This document shows, piece by piece, positions 54,244 through 63,909 of a stretch of DNA of 64,000 nt. Under the pieces are notes generated by a model, which did no database searches, was not told the origin of the DNA, and saw only the letters and a list, made by a program, of their open reading frames with translations. The DNA is from Pontivivens ytuae (GTDB taxonomy: Bacteria > Pseudomonadota > Alphaproteobacteria > Rhodobacterales > Rhodobacteraceae), in NCBI RefSeq assembly GCF_015679265.1, contig NZ_CP064942.1:1520001-1584000 (forward strand). Direction: 5' to 3'. Each line of letters starts with the position of its first letter. Positions within the stretch are counted from its first letter, which is position 1. The translations under genes and the position numbers were made by a program.

Positions 54244-55883
54244 GCGTCAACAGTCTCCAGAATAGGATTTGGGAGTTCGAAAAAGGCGGCAAGCTGACCG
54301 CGTGCATCGCCGTCCGCTTCATTCACGCCGCTCATGCTCGTAGAAAAATTGCCTTTGCAGGTCAGTGTCGGACGCGTCAGTAGCCGTCCGTAAAGACTCG
54401 GATCACCGGGGGTCCGTTCGCGCTCACGTTCCAGAAACTGACGCCAGGTAGACAGCAGGTCGTCCTCTTGCGCCAAGCCATCCAGTACGAGGGTAGACAG
54501 CGTGTTGAAGACGCTATTCACCACGACATAGTAGATGAGCAGACCATCGCCGAGCTCGGCATTGACAACATTTTCAGTGCCCTCGCCGATCCCGGGACAA
54601 GCAGCTGTTAGTTTGTCGTGGAAGCTCTCGAGGTGACCTGTGCCCTGGCAATCGCGAATCCAGACAGCAGACGGCCAGCCGTTCGATAGCTCGATCATCA
54701 GGTTCTGTTGGTGAGCGCCAAACAGCAAACCGTAACGAGCGCGGAGCTCCAGCACGGGTCTGATGGCGACTTCAAGGAAGCGCTCGAACCAATGGCGCGC
54801 GGCTCCTTGTCCGATTCTGGCGACCATTGTGCCAAGCGGTGAGGACCCGTTCGGCTTTGCTTCGCACAGCGCCGCAAGCAGGACGGGTCCTGTGGTACCT
54901 GCGTCGCGAAACGGATTGTCGCGCAACACCACCATGCTCGCATCAACGATACCGTTGGTGCCTCGTAGGGCGACGTATGCCGGTTCACCCAGAATGTGGA
55001 GATCGGGGAATGCTTGTTCGATCTCGGCTCCGATATCGGATTGCAGAAGATCCGAGACATGAACTCCACGCCGGACCTCGCGGAGCGACAAATCCCTTAC
55101 GGAGTTTGTGAGCTTCAAGCTTAGCGACGTCTTGACCATGTAGGGCGCGTGCCAAGCGTGCAGGCTCCGCATAGAGGATGTCGCCGCCCAATCGGAGCGC
55201 CCAGGTCCCAAATCCCATAGCACACTCTGCTCCACCATCCGTGCGACCTCGGGCCGTTGACGTAGACGTTGCGCCTGCCATGGATGCCAGGGCAGTGGAA
55301 CCGCATCCGACGGCACTGAGCCGAGATCCGCTTTTGCCAGCAGGCGCAGAAGTGGTGCTGCACCCGAACTGAGTGTGAGCAATTCCGGCCGCGCCGCGAT
55401 CCATCGCAAGGCAAATTGCCCCTCCTGCTCTGGTGCGAAGCGTGCAGCATCTTCTGCCGACATCTCATCCCGACTGCGCGGATTGGGATGGAAGGGATGA
55501 CCAGCCTTCAGGGCCTGCTCCGCTGCGATGAAAGTCCAGCTGTTGACATCCCCACGCTGCGGGGGAGCACGGCGAATGGCTGCGAGGCTATCCAAGACAC
55601 GATCCTGAAACGTGTCCCCCACCTGACCCGCGAGATCAGCAAGCAGGGTCTCTGCCTCGACTGCTTCCCAGCCGTTGGGCGTTCGCCGACAAAGGGTTCC
55701 GTCGAAAAGATAGCGTAGACGGCTCGCTGCCCGCAGGCCTGCTCGAACCTCGCGGCCCGACGGATCGCGAAACGCGAGCTGTCCTTGATCTTGAGATGTT
55801 TTGCGAAGCCAACCCTCGCGCAAAGCAGAGTTCAAAAATGCGTCGAGCGCGGGGAGATCCCCGGCGGCCGAACGTAGGGTCAT
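54240..55883 (-). CDS. iucA: NIS siderophore synthetase, IucA-like
   Basis: A 547-residue IucA/IucC family synthetase, first gene of the synthesis operon. Conserved segments: GHPFHPNPRSRDEMS, LPWHPWQAQRL, ATSSMRSLHAW, MVKTSLSLKLTNSVR, FGAHQQNLMIELS and the C-terminal RPTLTCKGNFSTSM. Order A-B-C equals the aerobactin operon, supporting IucA. The ATG at 55,883 is preceded by AAGGAT. The longer upstream frame crosses the divergent promoter and is not real. Confidence 0.92.
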   Translation of the reverse strand: MTLRSAAGDLPALDAFLNSALREGWLRKTSQDQGQLAFRDPSGREVRAGLRAASRLRYLFDGTLCRRTPNGWEAVEAETLLADLAGQVGDTFQDRVLDSLAAIRRAPPQRGDVNSWTFIAAEQALKAGHPFHPNPRSRDEMSAEDAARFAPEQEGQFALRWIAARPELLTLSSGAAPLLRLLAKADLGSVPSDAVPLPWHPWQAQRLRQRPEVARMVEQSVLWDLGPGRSDWAATSSMRSLHAWHAPYMVKTSLSLKLTNSVRDLSLREVRRGVHVSDLLQSDIGAEIEQAFPDLHILGEPAYVALRGTNGIVDASMVVLRDNPFRDAGTTGPVLLAALCEAKPNGSSPLGTMVARIGQGAARHWFERFLEVAIRPVLELRARYGLLFGAHQQNLMIELSNGWPSAVWIRDCQGTGHLESFHDKLTAACPGIGEGTENVVNAELGDGLLIYYVVVNSVFNTLSTLVLDGLAQEDDLLSTWRQFLERERERTPGDPSLYGRLLTRPTLTCKGNFSTSMSGVNEADGDARGQLAAFFELPNPILETVDA

Positions 55884-55981
55884 AATGGAGTATCCTTCAA
55901 CCATAGCGGCTATCAGTCGACATCGACTCTCGCTATACAAGTGATATTGACTAATTTGCTCAGGAATTGCAACACAGCCCC
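55884..55981. promoter_or_regulatory. divergent promoter of the siderophore synthesis and export genes
   Basis: A 98-base AT-rich gap between iucA (left) and the MFS gene (right). The sequence around 55,930-55,960 (CTATACAAGTGATATTGAC) is the likely promoter core. A co-regulated iron response is expected by function, but no box is recognisable with certainty. Confidence 0.5.
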
Positions 55982-57070
55982 ATGAAGGTTTCATTCTTCC
56001 TACCGGCGCTGGCTGGGCATGCCTTTCAACAGACCGCTCTGATCGGGATGCTTCCTGTTTTATCTCAAGAGCTTGGGCTATCTCAGCCTCAGATTGGCTG
56101 GGCGGTTGCCGCAGGTATGGCAACGGCGGCTCTCGCGCTGCCGTTTCTCGGGCGATTGGGTGGACAAGTTGTGCTTTTCGGAGGCCTTATCGGACTTCTG
56201 TCAGCAAATATCGCGCTCATCGCTCTGGTTGGCGCACCAGGTGGAATCATGGCGCCTTCGCTGGCATTAACTTCGCTTATTGCAATCCGATCGGTGCAAG
56301 GCCTGTCTGCTGCAGGACTGCTGATGCTTGCCCAGCAGGCAAGTGTCCGTCCCACAGGAACAGCCAGGATTCTTGGAAAAGTTCAGTCGATGGGCGGCAT
56401 CGGTCGGATCTTGGGCGCGCTGCTTCTGGGTCCGCTTGCCGCCATATCTCCGCTACTCCCGCTATTTCCGGCGGCAATCGGCACGATCATCAGCCTCGCC
56501 CTCGTCCGCAGAGCGGGACTTCCATCACTTCGAACGTCCTTTCGGCCTCCGCGTCTCCTCGCGTTTCGAGCGACGATCCTCACTCAGATGGCCGTCGGTG
56601 CCTCGCAAATCGGCCTGGCCCCTCTTTTAAGCGCGCGATTGGCAGACGGCGCCATCGGAGCAACGGCGTTGGCTGGTATCTGCCTTGCCAGCGCTAATCT
56701 GGGTCTCTTGCTCGCACTCCGATTGATCGCACCACGAGCGAGACGCTCCCATGCTCGATACGGTGCGCTTTGTCTTGCGTTGGCTGCCGGGGCAGTGCCG
56801 TTCGCCGACAGCTTGATCGTGTTCGCAAGTCTCAGCCTGCTTATCGGCGGCAGCACTGCCTTGCTGTTCACCCTCTCCCTTTCCGATCTCATGACCCGCG
56901 AGGATTACGCCCAGCTTCAGGTCACCGGCTGGAACGGTGCAATCCAGATTGCATCACTAGCCGCTGGAGTCGCCTTTGGCGCCGCGTTTGTTGCGGTATC
57001 GCCTGCGGCTCCCTTCGCCCTCGCGGCCCTTTCAGGTGTCGCGCTGGCTGTCTCACCATCGAAATCCTGA
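55982..57070 (+). CDS. MFS transporter, likely siderophore exporter
   Basis: A 362-residue major facilitator protein with about eleven or twelve helices (FLGRLGGQVVLFGGLIGLL near the first loop, LLGPLAAISPLLPLFPAAIG mid-protein). Between divergent iucABC and iucD, where export genes for hydroxamate siderophores usually lie, so secretion of the new siderophore is the likely job. ATG 55,982 was preferred to TTG 55,967, whose Shine-Dalgarno spacing would be too short. Confidence 0.82.
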   Translation: MKVSFFLPALAGHAFQQTALIGMLPVLSQELGLSQPQIGWAVAAGMATAALALPFLGRLGGQVVLFGGLIGLLSANIALIALVGAPGGIMAPSLALTSLIAIRSVQGLSAAGLLMLAQQASVRPTGTARILGKVQSMGGIGRILGALLLGPLAAISPLLPLFPAAIGTIISLALVRRAGLPSLRTSFRPPRLLAFRATILTQMAVGASQIGLAPLLSARLADGAIGATALAGICLASANLGLLLALRLIAPRARRSHARYGALCLALAAGAVPFADSLIVFASLSLLIGGSTALLFTLSLSDLMTREDYAQLQVTGWNGAIQIASLAAGVAFGAAFVAVSPAAPFALAALSGVALAVSPSKS

Positions 57071-57080
57071 AGGACCAAAA

Positions 57081-58385
57081 ATGTCTCGAATTTCCATTTC
57101 AACACATCTCGCCGGAATTGGTATCGGCCCGTTCAACCTTAGCGTTGCAGCCCTTGCTGATCACGTTACGGGTCTCGACACCCTCTTTTTGGAGCGCAAA
57201 CCAGCATTCGATTGGCACCCTGGGCTTAGCCTCAGCTCAAGCGTGATGCAGACCTCGTTTCTCAAGGATCTTGTCACACCCGTTTTGCCAACCAGCCGAT
57301 GGAGCTTTCTCAACTTCCTTGTTTCGAAGGACCGATTCTACGACTTCATGGCGGGGCGCTTCGGCACCGTGACGCGGCTGGAGTTCACGGAATACATGGC
57401 CTGGGTGGCGTCCAGACTGCAGCACTGCCATTTCGCATGCCCGGTCGAGGACGTCCAAATGGTTGAGGGTGGCTTCGTTTTGCAGAAGGCCGACGGCACG
57501 CATGTAAAGGCAAAAGCTCTGTCCATTGGAACCGGTCCCCGAAAGTATGTGCCGGACTTTGCACCCGATACTCCCGACTGTTTCCATGGTATCGACTACC
57601 TTCAGAAGATGCCTCAAGCCCGAGGCAAGCGTGTCGTCGTTGTAGGCGGCGGCCAAACTGGCGCCGAGATCGTTCTGGATTTGCTAACGCGGCACGACGC
57701 GCCTCGGCAGCTGACATGGATGAGTCGCCGAAATGCATTCTGGCACCTGCAAGAAGGCAGCCTCGTCGATCAGATCTTCACACCAGGCTACGCAGAGGCG
57801 TACCGCGCCCTCCCAAATCACGTCCAGACACAAGCCGTCGCTGAGCAGAAGTACAGCAGCGATGGGCTGACGCCGGAGACAGCGAATGATGTCTACAGCG
57901 CGCTTTACCGGCAGCGGCACCTTGAAAACGGTATGGACGTGTCCTTGCGCCCGGCACGCACCGTCACCGCAATTGACAAACGGTTCGGGAGTTTTCAAGT
58001 CGTTGCGGACGGGCCGGATGATCAACAAGAAGCCTGCGAGGCCGATATAGTCGTCCTTGCCACAGGCTTCAGACCCGCCGTGCCAGAGTGCCTCGGCTCC
58101 CTTCGTGATCGGTTGTCGATTGAGCCTACAGGTGCTTTGTCCCTTGGTCCGGCGTACCGTGTAGCTTGGGATGGGCCCATGGAGACCCCGATCTATGCCC
58201 TCAATCACGGCCGCCACTCACATGGCATCGTGGACCCCCAGTTGAGTCTGACTGCATGGCGGAGCGCGGTAATCCTGGAGGACCTGACAGGTCGACCGAT
58301 TTTCGACGCGCTACGGCGGCCGCAGCCGGGACTTGTAGACTGGCTTCCACGGCTGGAAGCGGGCGAAGTCAGGCGTCATGCATGA
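57081..58385 (+). CDS. iucD: L-lysine N6-monooxygenase (IucD/SidA family)
   Basis: A 434-residue flavin-dependent N-hydroxylase for a diamine or lysine. FAD-binding GIGIGPFNL is at 12-20, the NADPH-binding VVVVGGGQTGAEIVLDLL is mid-protein, and the family end motif VLATGFRPAVPE is present. AAGGACC precedes the ATG. It supplies the hydroxylamine for IucB. No diaminobutyrate aminotransferase/decarboxylase lies near, so lysine is the probable substrate. Confidence 0.93.
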   Translation: MSRISISTHLAGIGIGPFNLSVAALADHVTGLDTLFLERKPAFDWHPGLSLSSSVMQTSFLKDLVTPVLPTSRWSFLNFLVSKDRFYDFMAGRFGTVTRLEFTEYMAWVASRLQHCHFACPVEDVQMVEGGFVLQKADGTHVKAKALSIGTGPRKYVPDFAPDTPDCFHGIDYLQKMPQARGKRVVVVGGGQTGAEIVLDLLTRHDAPRQLTWMSRRNAFWHLQEGSLVDQIFTPGYAEAYRALPNHVQTQAVAEQKYSSDGLTPETANDVYSALYRQRHLENGMDVSLRPARTVTAIDKRFGSFQVVADGPDDQQEACEADIVVLATGFRPAVPECLGSLRDRLSIEPTGALSLGPAYRVAWDGPMETPIYALNHGRHSHGIVDPQLSLTAWRSAVILEDLTGRPIFDALRRPQPGLVDWLPRLEAGEVRRHA

Positions 58386-58389
58386 AACG

Positions 58390-58423
58390 TTGGGGGCCGG
58401 CGCGCTATTCGCACCGGCCCCAA
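58390..58423. terminator. bidirectional terminator hairpin
   Basis: TTGGGGGCCGGCGCG and CGCACCGGCCCCAA form a 14-pair stem around a CTATT loop. It sits between the convergent iucD and receptor genes and serves both directions. Confidence 0.7.
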
Positions 58424-58446
58424 TCAGCTCAGCGAAACTGTCTGGT

Positions 58447-60612
58447 TCAGAAAGTAGCGCTGTAGCCCAACGAAAAGCGTCGCCCCTCATCGGCTACGTA
58501 GACACCACCGCCGGTCAGAGGGTCCGTTCGCACGCTCGATGCTGTGTTGTTGTCTTGTTGCCGGTCGAACAGGTTCGAGATACCGAAGGTGATATCGCCT
58601 GTGCCCACCGGATAGGCTCCCCCGAAGTTCACTGTCACCATGTCATCGAGTTCAGGCTCGTCACCCTCGTCTCGGCCGGACGCATAGACAAGTTCGCCCA
58701 ACAGGCTTGCACCATTTGCGAATAGGTAGTCCGTCGACAGCGTTGCCGTAAACGGTGCAGGGATCCGGTTATTGGGCAATGGCGTTTCGACCGAGCCGTC
58801 ATCATCGTCATCGAACTCGCCCTCGATATATGCAAGCTCAGCACCGAGGAGCCACGCCGGACGAACTGCGTAGCTCAAGCTGATCTCCGCGCCGTAGATC
58901 TCTTCCTTTTGTTGGCTGAGCTCGTTCGTTGCGGAGTCGAACGTGACGCCTTCGTCAGACGTCGAGAAAAACGCGGATGCATCTACCGAGATAGCATCCT
59001 GATCGAAGCGCACCCCGATCTGGTATGTATCGACGATCTGAGCATCGGGCTCGATATCCTCGAACGAGATCGTCTGCCCCGGTGCTAGCGCCAAAGCGCC
59101 GGGCAGGACGGCGCGGCGCGTGAACGCCCCCACATCGGGTACGGAGAAGCCTTGAGAGAAGCCAGCATAAAGATCAATCTCATCAGTGGCTTCAAAGACA
59201 AGACCAGCGTTGCCGACAACGGCATCATAGTCGAACTCACCGCCCTCCACATTCAACGCAGGTAGAGCCGTGGCGCCTGTAGTACCAAGCTGCGCGGCAT
59301 CAGGACGTACAAAGTCTTCAACAGTCAGGTCGAACCGTTCTGCCCGAACGCCGCCGCTGAACGTAAGTCTACTGCCAATCGGGGCCTCGAGCTGGACGAA
59401 GGCTGCAAAGCTGTCTTGCTCCATCGGAGCAATGATCGGTGTGCCGTCAATGAGCTCCTGTTCCACGTCATCGCGCGCGTAGTCGAGCCCCCATGTCAGA
59501 CCCGCACCCGAGATCACACCATCCAATGGAGTTCGAACCGTGACGGAGGCCCCGTAAGTCGTGGTGAACAGCTCGGTTTGTGCATCGTCACTCTGCGTGA
59601 TGCTGCCGGGTCCTGTCGTATAGTAGAGCGTGTTCTGCGGTCCGGGTTCGGCAAAAGCAGCGCGTCGGTCGACATCTGTCACGAAAGCAGAGAGCTCAAC
59701 TTCGCCAATGGGCGTATCGGAATAGCTGTAACGCACGCTGGCGCTTTGCCCTTCGTCCCGGACAGGCTCGCCGTCATAGGGTCGGTCCGTCAGGCTGACG
59801 GGATCCGTTCCGTAGTCTGTGAAGAAATCAATATCCTGCTCCAGCTCGTAGGCATCGAGCCTAAGACGCAAATCGCTTGCCCCGCGTTGCCAGGTCAACG
59901 TGCTGCCCAACGTGTATCGCTCGAGATTGTCGGCGTTGCCCTGGCCGATGATGGGATCGGGCGGGATCCGATCGCCATCTCCATCGAAGCGATTGTCGAC
60001 ATCCCGACCTGATGCCTCAACACGGACGCCGAAGTCGCCGAACTGCGCGTCTTGAGCGACGAAAAGATCCGCAGCGCGGCTATCGCTCTCCGACTGGGTG
60101 CTTAGTCGGCCCTCAATCGTTGTGCGGAAACCGGCGTCTGGACTTGACGTGACGATGTTGACAATGCCGCCCGTCGCTCCGTTGCCAAAGCGCGCCGTCG
60201 AGCCCTTCACGACTTCAATTCGTTCGATGGAGTTCGGATCGATGGTCGAGAACTCGCGATCGAAGCCTCGCAGCTCGGATGTGCGCGCGACGCCGTCGAT
60301 GAGAATCTGTGTATTGCGGCCGCGGAGGGTCTGGCTCGCCCCACCAATTGTTCCGTTAGAGGGTGCAAGACCTGGAACGAGATCACCGAGCACATCGGCC
60401 AGGTCTCGTCCCTGGCGGATGCGTTGGCGGACCTGCTCGCCCTCAATCACCTGCACTGCGCCCGGGATCGAACTCTCTGTCCCTCCGGTGCGCAAGGCCT
60501 GAATAACGACCTCGTCTAGGAGAACCGGCTCTTCGGCGCCCTGAGCCACAACCGATGTCGTGCCCCACAGCACAGCGAGTGCCGTCGCGGGCAGCCCCTG
60601 AAATCGCGTCAT
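58447..60612 (-). CDS. TonB-dependent siderophore receptor
   Basis: A 721-residue outer-membrane receptor. A signal peptide (about 1-25, ending SVVAQGAEE) is followed by a TonB-box-like LLDEVVIQAL, a plug domain (about 50-165; GRDLADVLGDLVPGLAPSNG, GRNTQILIDG, DPNSIERIEVVKGSTARFGN), and a beta barrel ending in Phe. Similar to IutA/RhtA hydroxamate receptors. Its ATG shares one base with the stop of the upstream MFS gene (TAATG). Confidence 0.95.
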   Translation of the reverse strand: MTRFQGLPATALAVLWGTTSVVAQGAEEPVLLDEVVIQALRTGGTESSIPGAVQVIEGEQVRQRIRQGRDLADVLGDLVPGLAPSNGTIGGASQTLRGRNTQILIDGVARTSELRGFDREFSTIDPNSIERIEVVKGSTARFGNGATGGIVNIVTSSPDAGFRTTIEGRLSTQSESDSRAADLFVAQDAQFGDFGVRVEASGRDVDNRFDGDGDRIPPDPIIGQGNADNLERYTLGSTLTWQRGASDLRLRLDAYELEQDIDFFTDYGTDPVSLTDRPYDGEPVRDEGQSASVRYSYSDTPIGEVELSAFVTDVDRRAAFAEPGPQNTLYYTTGPGSITQSDDAQTELFTTTYGASVTVRTPLDGVISGAGLTWGLDYARDDVEQELIDGTPIIAPMEQDSFAAFVQLEAPIGSRLTFSGGVRAERFDLTVEDFVRPDAAQLGTTGATALPALNVEGGEFDYDAVVGNAGLVFEATDEIDLYAGFSQGFSVPDVGAFTRRAVLPGALALAPGQTISFEDIEPDAQIVDTYQIGVRFDQDAISVDASAFFSTSDEGVTFDSATNELSQQKEEIYGAEISLSYAVRPAWLLGAELAYIEGEFDDDDDGSVETPLPNNRIPAPFTATLSTDYLFANGASLLGELVYASGRDEGDEPELDDMVTVNFGGAYPVGTGDITFGISNLFDRQQDNNTASSVRTDPLTGGGVYVADEGRRFSLGYSATF

Positions 60613-61844
60613 TAGGAAATCTCCATAGTTCTGTGTTGTGTGCCGCTGCGAACAGTGGACGGCAGCAGCACAACAGCGATCCAGCCGGTCAGGCCGGATA
60701 GAAGCGCCGCAGTGAGGAAGACCGGGCCGTAGCCCATCGCTTCCGCGAACATGCCGGCAACAACGCCACCGACCATGTACATGAAGAGGGTCGCGCTCGT
60801 CAGAACCGTGAAGTCTGTCCCGGCCTGCTGAAGCGAGGAAAAGCGCATGAACGCTGTGTACAGTCCCACGATCTCGATATAGCGGAAGAACGTGTCGAAT
60901 ACCGACAGGGCAACGATGGCCCAAGCGCCTAATCCCTGCGTCGCTGCAATGAAGAAGAACGTGAAAGCCGCAGTCCGTCCCACGATCAGAAAGATAAAGA
61001 ACGCGATCAAGCCAGCTTTGCGGATCAGCAAAGCACCAGCCGCTGCACCAAACAGACCTACAGCCGCCGTTGCGCCGCCGGATATCGCTCCGATTTCTGA
61101 TAGAGTGAAACCCTGATCAACTAGAAAGGGTTGTTCAAGCGCTTTGACGAGGCCCTCTGGCAGACGGATGATCAGTGCAAAGGCCAGCATCGTTCCGGCA
61201 TTCCGAATTGCAAAGAAACGGCGCAAGCTTGGTTGTCCGCGGTCTGATGGAAGTGGACGACGGCCATACCGTCCGGGCAGTAGTAAGAACGGAACAACGA
61301 AGAGGATCGTCGCAGCCGACATCAGCCAGAGCGCGAACTGCCAACCTACGGCGTCGTAGAGAAACAGTGTTCCAGCGCCGCCGCTCAAAACACCGAGTGC
61401 GACAGCTGCACCTTGAAGCGCATTTCCACCGGGTTGCTGCGCAGGTGGCAAGTGCTCGACCGCCCAGCCGTCCGACGCAATGTCCTGTGTTGCCGATGAG
61501 ATCGACATCGTCATCAGTATTGGAAAAAAGATCGTGGCATCCGACACGGGATCGAGATTCGAAAGCACCAAGATGCCTGCAACAGTGATCGTCAGACATG
61601 TTGCGACTACTGTCCGGGTGCCAACACGCTTGGCGTGACAAAGTCGGTCTATCCAAGGCGCCCATAGCGCCTTGAACACCCATGGCGCCAGCAAGACGCC
61701 TAGCCCGCCGATCGTATCGAGACCAACGCCATTAGCGCGCAGGATAGGTGGCAGCGCAGCTGCAACGAGATAAAGCGGAACAGCTTGTGCAAGGTACAGC
61801 CCGAAAAGGGCCGCTGAAAGGCGTGAGGTCGGAAAGGCCAGCAT
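60612..61844 (-). CDS. rhtX: RhtX/FptX-family siderophore MFS transporter
   Basis: A 410-residue MFS protein with twelve helices. The N-terminal LYLAQAVPLYLVAAALPPIL, the WVFKALWAPWIDR loop, and SATQDIASDGWAVE are the PAT/RhtX/FptX signatures. RhtX imports the ferric siderophore rhizobactin 1021 across the inner membrane without an ABC system. Translationally joined to the receptor gene, which fits paired uptake. The exact match to RhtX is by family only. Confidence 0.88.
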   Translation of the reverse strand: MLAFPTSRLSAALFGLYLAQAVPLYLVAAALPPILRANGVGLDTIGGLGVLLAPWVFKALWAPWIDRLCHAKRVGTRTVVATCLTITVAGILVLSNLDPVSDATIFFPILMTMSISSATQDIASDGWAVEHLPPAQQPGGNALQGAAVALGVLSGGAGTLFLYDAVGWQFALWLMSAATILFVVPFLLLPGRYGRRPLPSDRGQPSLRRFFAIRNAGTMLAFALIIRLPEGLVKALEQPFLVDQGFTLSEIGAISGGATAAVGLFGAAAGALLIRKAGLIAFFIFLIVGRTAAFTFFFIAATQGLGAWAIVALSVFDTFFRYIEIVGLYTAFMRFSSLQQAGTDFTVLTSATLFMYMVGGVVAGMFAEAMGYGPVFLTAALLSGLTGWIAVVLLPSTVRSGTQHRTMEIS

Positions 61845-61982
61845 TGTCTCAGGTCTTCAAAGGGGGACGGCTGGCATGTGCTGGCCCATTCACTAATCAC
61901 GCTGCAACCGAATGCACAACCGTTTTTGTCGGGAATTGCGTCTGCTTGTCGTCTGCGCTGTGCCCGAGCAGGCTGCGGGTCA

Positions 61983-62990
61983 TCAGTGTTTGGCTCTTTC
62001 CAGAACCACCAGCGCCCACCCCACTAAAATCAAGCCCAAGAAAAATGTGTCGCGGAGCCAACTCGTATCCGGAGTAATGCTTTGCAGCACAGTCACCAGT
62101 GCCAGGACGCTCAGAAGGCTGAGGGCAAGCAGGCGGTCGCTCCAGACAAGACGCAGGAGCTTGCCCGCAACCGCCTGCGCCAGCTCTCGTACACCACTGC
62201 CGCCGTGGCGCGTTTCGAGTTTGTCATTCGGCTCTGTGTGCCCATGCGCCTCCTGATCAGCTAACGCGTCCTTGCGCAAGGTTGCTCCCGACCGCGCCGC
62301 CAGTGCGAAGAACAAAGTAGATGCAACAACAAGCACTTCATCACCTGGCCATGACAGGCCCAATCCCGCCGCGGTCCACCGTGCTGCAAACGCCAGAAGC
62401 AACGCGGCTGTCCAGAACATGACTGCATCCTCAGGGAGGCGTGTCAGCGGTCTGCGAAGCAGGATACCTGCAAAGAACACGGTCGACGTACCAACTAAAG
62501 CGCCGGCAACGGCCGCATGTGGCTCTTCAGCTCCACCGAGGCTCAGAACAATGAGGGTGACCTCCAGCCCGTCGAGCAGCACAGCCTTGCAGGCAGCGAT
62601 TCCGGCGATCCAATCGGCTGCAGCGTCCGTTTTGATGCGGCTCGCGGTGCCCATATTCGCTAGCTTTGCCTGATGCCGCCTGAAGCGCTGTTCCTGATCC
62701 CGACCTCGGCGCTTTCGGGCTAGCCTTTGTGATGATTTTACGAGCCACGATGCTGCTACCAATGCCAAGAGGCCCCCAACACCAAGCTGGAGAAGCGACT
62801 TCGGGATCTGAAGAAGTGCAGCGCCCATGCCCACACCCGCCAGCGCGAGAGTGACCAATGCGATGCCGGCGCCCCAAAACACAGGCCGCCAGCTCCTTGC
62901 GAGTGCAAGTGCGAGCAGCACCGTTAAAGCTTCAATGGCTTCCAAAGATGCAGCGAGCAGTGCACCAAGGAATACAGTAAGGGATGTCAT
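61983..62990 (-). CDS. FTR1-like / COG4280-type membrane protein
   Basis: A 335-residue membrane protein with about eight helices in two similar halves. Acidic intramembrane motifs SLEAIEALTVLLALA (15-29) and LLDGLEVTLIVLSLG occur in equivalent places, as the REGLE motifs of FTR1 iron permeases do. A basic loop (RLARKRRGRDQEQRFRRHQ) separates the halves. Sitting between siderophore genes on the same strand, it could move iron or release it, but no experimental family function is known. Confidence 0.7.
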   Translation of the reverse strand: MTSLTVFLGALLAASLEAIEALTVLLALALARSWRPVFWGAGIALVTLALAGVGMGAALLQIPKSLLQLGVGGLLALVAASWLVKSSQRLARKRRGRDQEQRFRRHQAKLANMGTASRIKTDAAADWIAGIAACKAVLLDGLEVTLIVLSLGGAEEPHAAVAGALVGTSTVFFAGILLRRPLTRLPEDAVMFWTAALLLAFAARWTAAGLGLSWPGDEVLVVASTLFFALAARSGATLRKDALADQEAHGHTEPNDKLETRHGGSGVRELAQAVAGKLLRLVWSDRLLALSLLSVLALVTVLQSITPDTSWLRDTFFLGLILVGWALVVLERAKH

Positions 62991-63092
62991 CCGCGCGCAC
63001 CAACATGGGGCGACGCGGTCGCTGCGCCGTTACATGGGAGCAGACCTGTATCTGCTCCCAAAATCAGCACGACCGGGGGCCTGAAAAAGTCA

Positions 63093-63875
63093 CTAAGCCG
63101 CGGTTTCCGTTGGATCTCCGAACCATTTCGGGCTCTGCTTCGCATACGGCAACTCATCCTCCGTCAGACCCCGCTTCCAGTAGCCGGAGGTGAGGAGCGC
63201 CTGCTTAGGCAGGCCGAGCTCGTCCATAAGCCATCGGCGCGTCAGACGCATCTCTATCGCTTCGGATAGGACCAGCGCGATCGTTCCGGCAGGTGGAGGC
63301 GACCGGCGCAGCCATTGAACAAATCCATCCGCTGCGCGACCCGTGCGATGGAGTGTCATCCGAGGTGGCAGCTCGATCGGAGGGTAGTCATCGATCGCGG
63401 AACCCGAAACGAGCGCGACGCCTTCGGTCGCGCGTGGCAAAGCCTCCGCCGTCGCCGCGAGCGCCGGGAGCCCCGTGTCGTCTGCGCAAAGAACATAGAA
63501 TGGTGCCGTCATGTCCGTCAGCTTGCGCCGGCCTGGCCCGCGCAAGCCCAACAGGTCTCCGCGTTGCGCGGATGCAGCCCAAGCGCCTGCTACACCAGCC
63601 GAGCCGTGAAGCGCGAAGTCCATGTCTATCGTTGCCGCGTTCCGGTTGTGATAGCGGATCGTGTAAGTGCGCCGTGGACGCGCATTTATGTCGGCCTCGA
63701 CTGCATCGGTCAGCGCAGCGGCGCTTTCGCCACCCCTGGGAAAGAAGAGTTTGCAATGCCCACCTTCGAAGCCCGTCGGAAAGTCGACAAGGTCGGGACC
63801 TCCGAACGTCACACGACGCATCCACGGCCCCATATCACGGATGCCATGCACTGTGACGATACGGAACGGAGTCAT
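63093..63875 (-). CDS. siderophore-interacting protein (ferric-siderophore reductase)
   Basis: A 260-residue FAD-binding siderophore-interacting protein. VRRVTFGGPDL-like MRRVTFGGPDLVDF, RPRRTYTIRYHN, the hydrophobic FYVLCADDTGLPALAATAEAL nucleotide site and the C-terminal GYWKRGLTEDEL are typical of YqjH/ViuB-like proteins. It reduces and releases iron in the cytosol. A second, DUF2218-fused member lies at 47,664-48,728, so the locus has two. Continues the leftward series with the FTR1-like gene. Confidence 0.92.
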   Translation of the reverse strand: MTPFRIVTVHGIRDMGPWMRRVTFGGPDLVDFPTGFEGGHCKLFFPRGGESAAALTDAVEADINARPRRTYTIRYHNRNAATIDMDFALHGSAGVAGAWAASAQRGDLLGLRGPGRRKLTDMTAPFYVLCADDTGLPALAATAEALPRATEGVALVSGSAIDDYPPIELPPRMTLHRTGRAADGFVQWLRRSPPPAGTIALVLSEAIEMRLTRRWLMDELGLPKQALLTSGYWKRGLTEDELPYAKQSPKWFGDPTETAA

Positions 63876-63909
63876 TTGGCCCTCGTGGAGTTTCGCATTG
63901 CGGCAGGCA

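Noticed and set aside
55884..55981. Fur box in the siderophore promoter
   Set aside because: AT-rich and positioned well, but no convincing 19-bp Fur, Irr or iron-Rhodo palindrome could be matched by eye.
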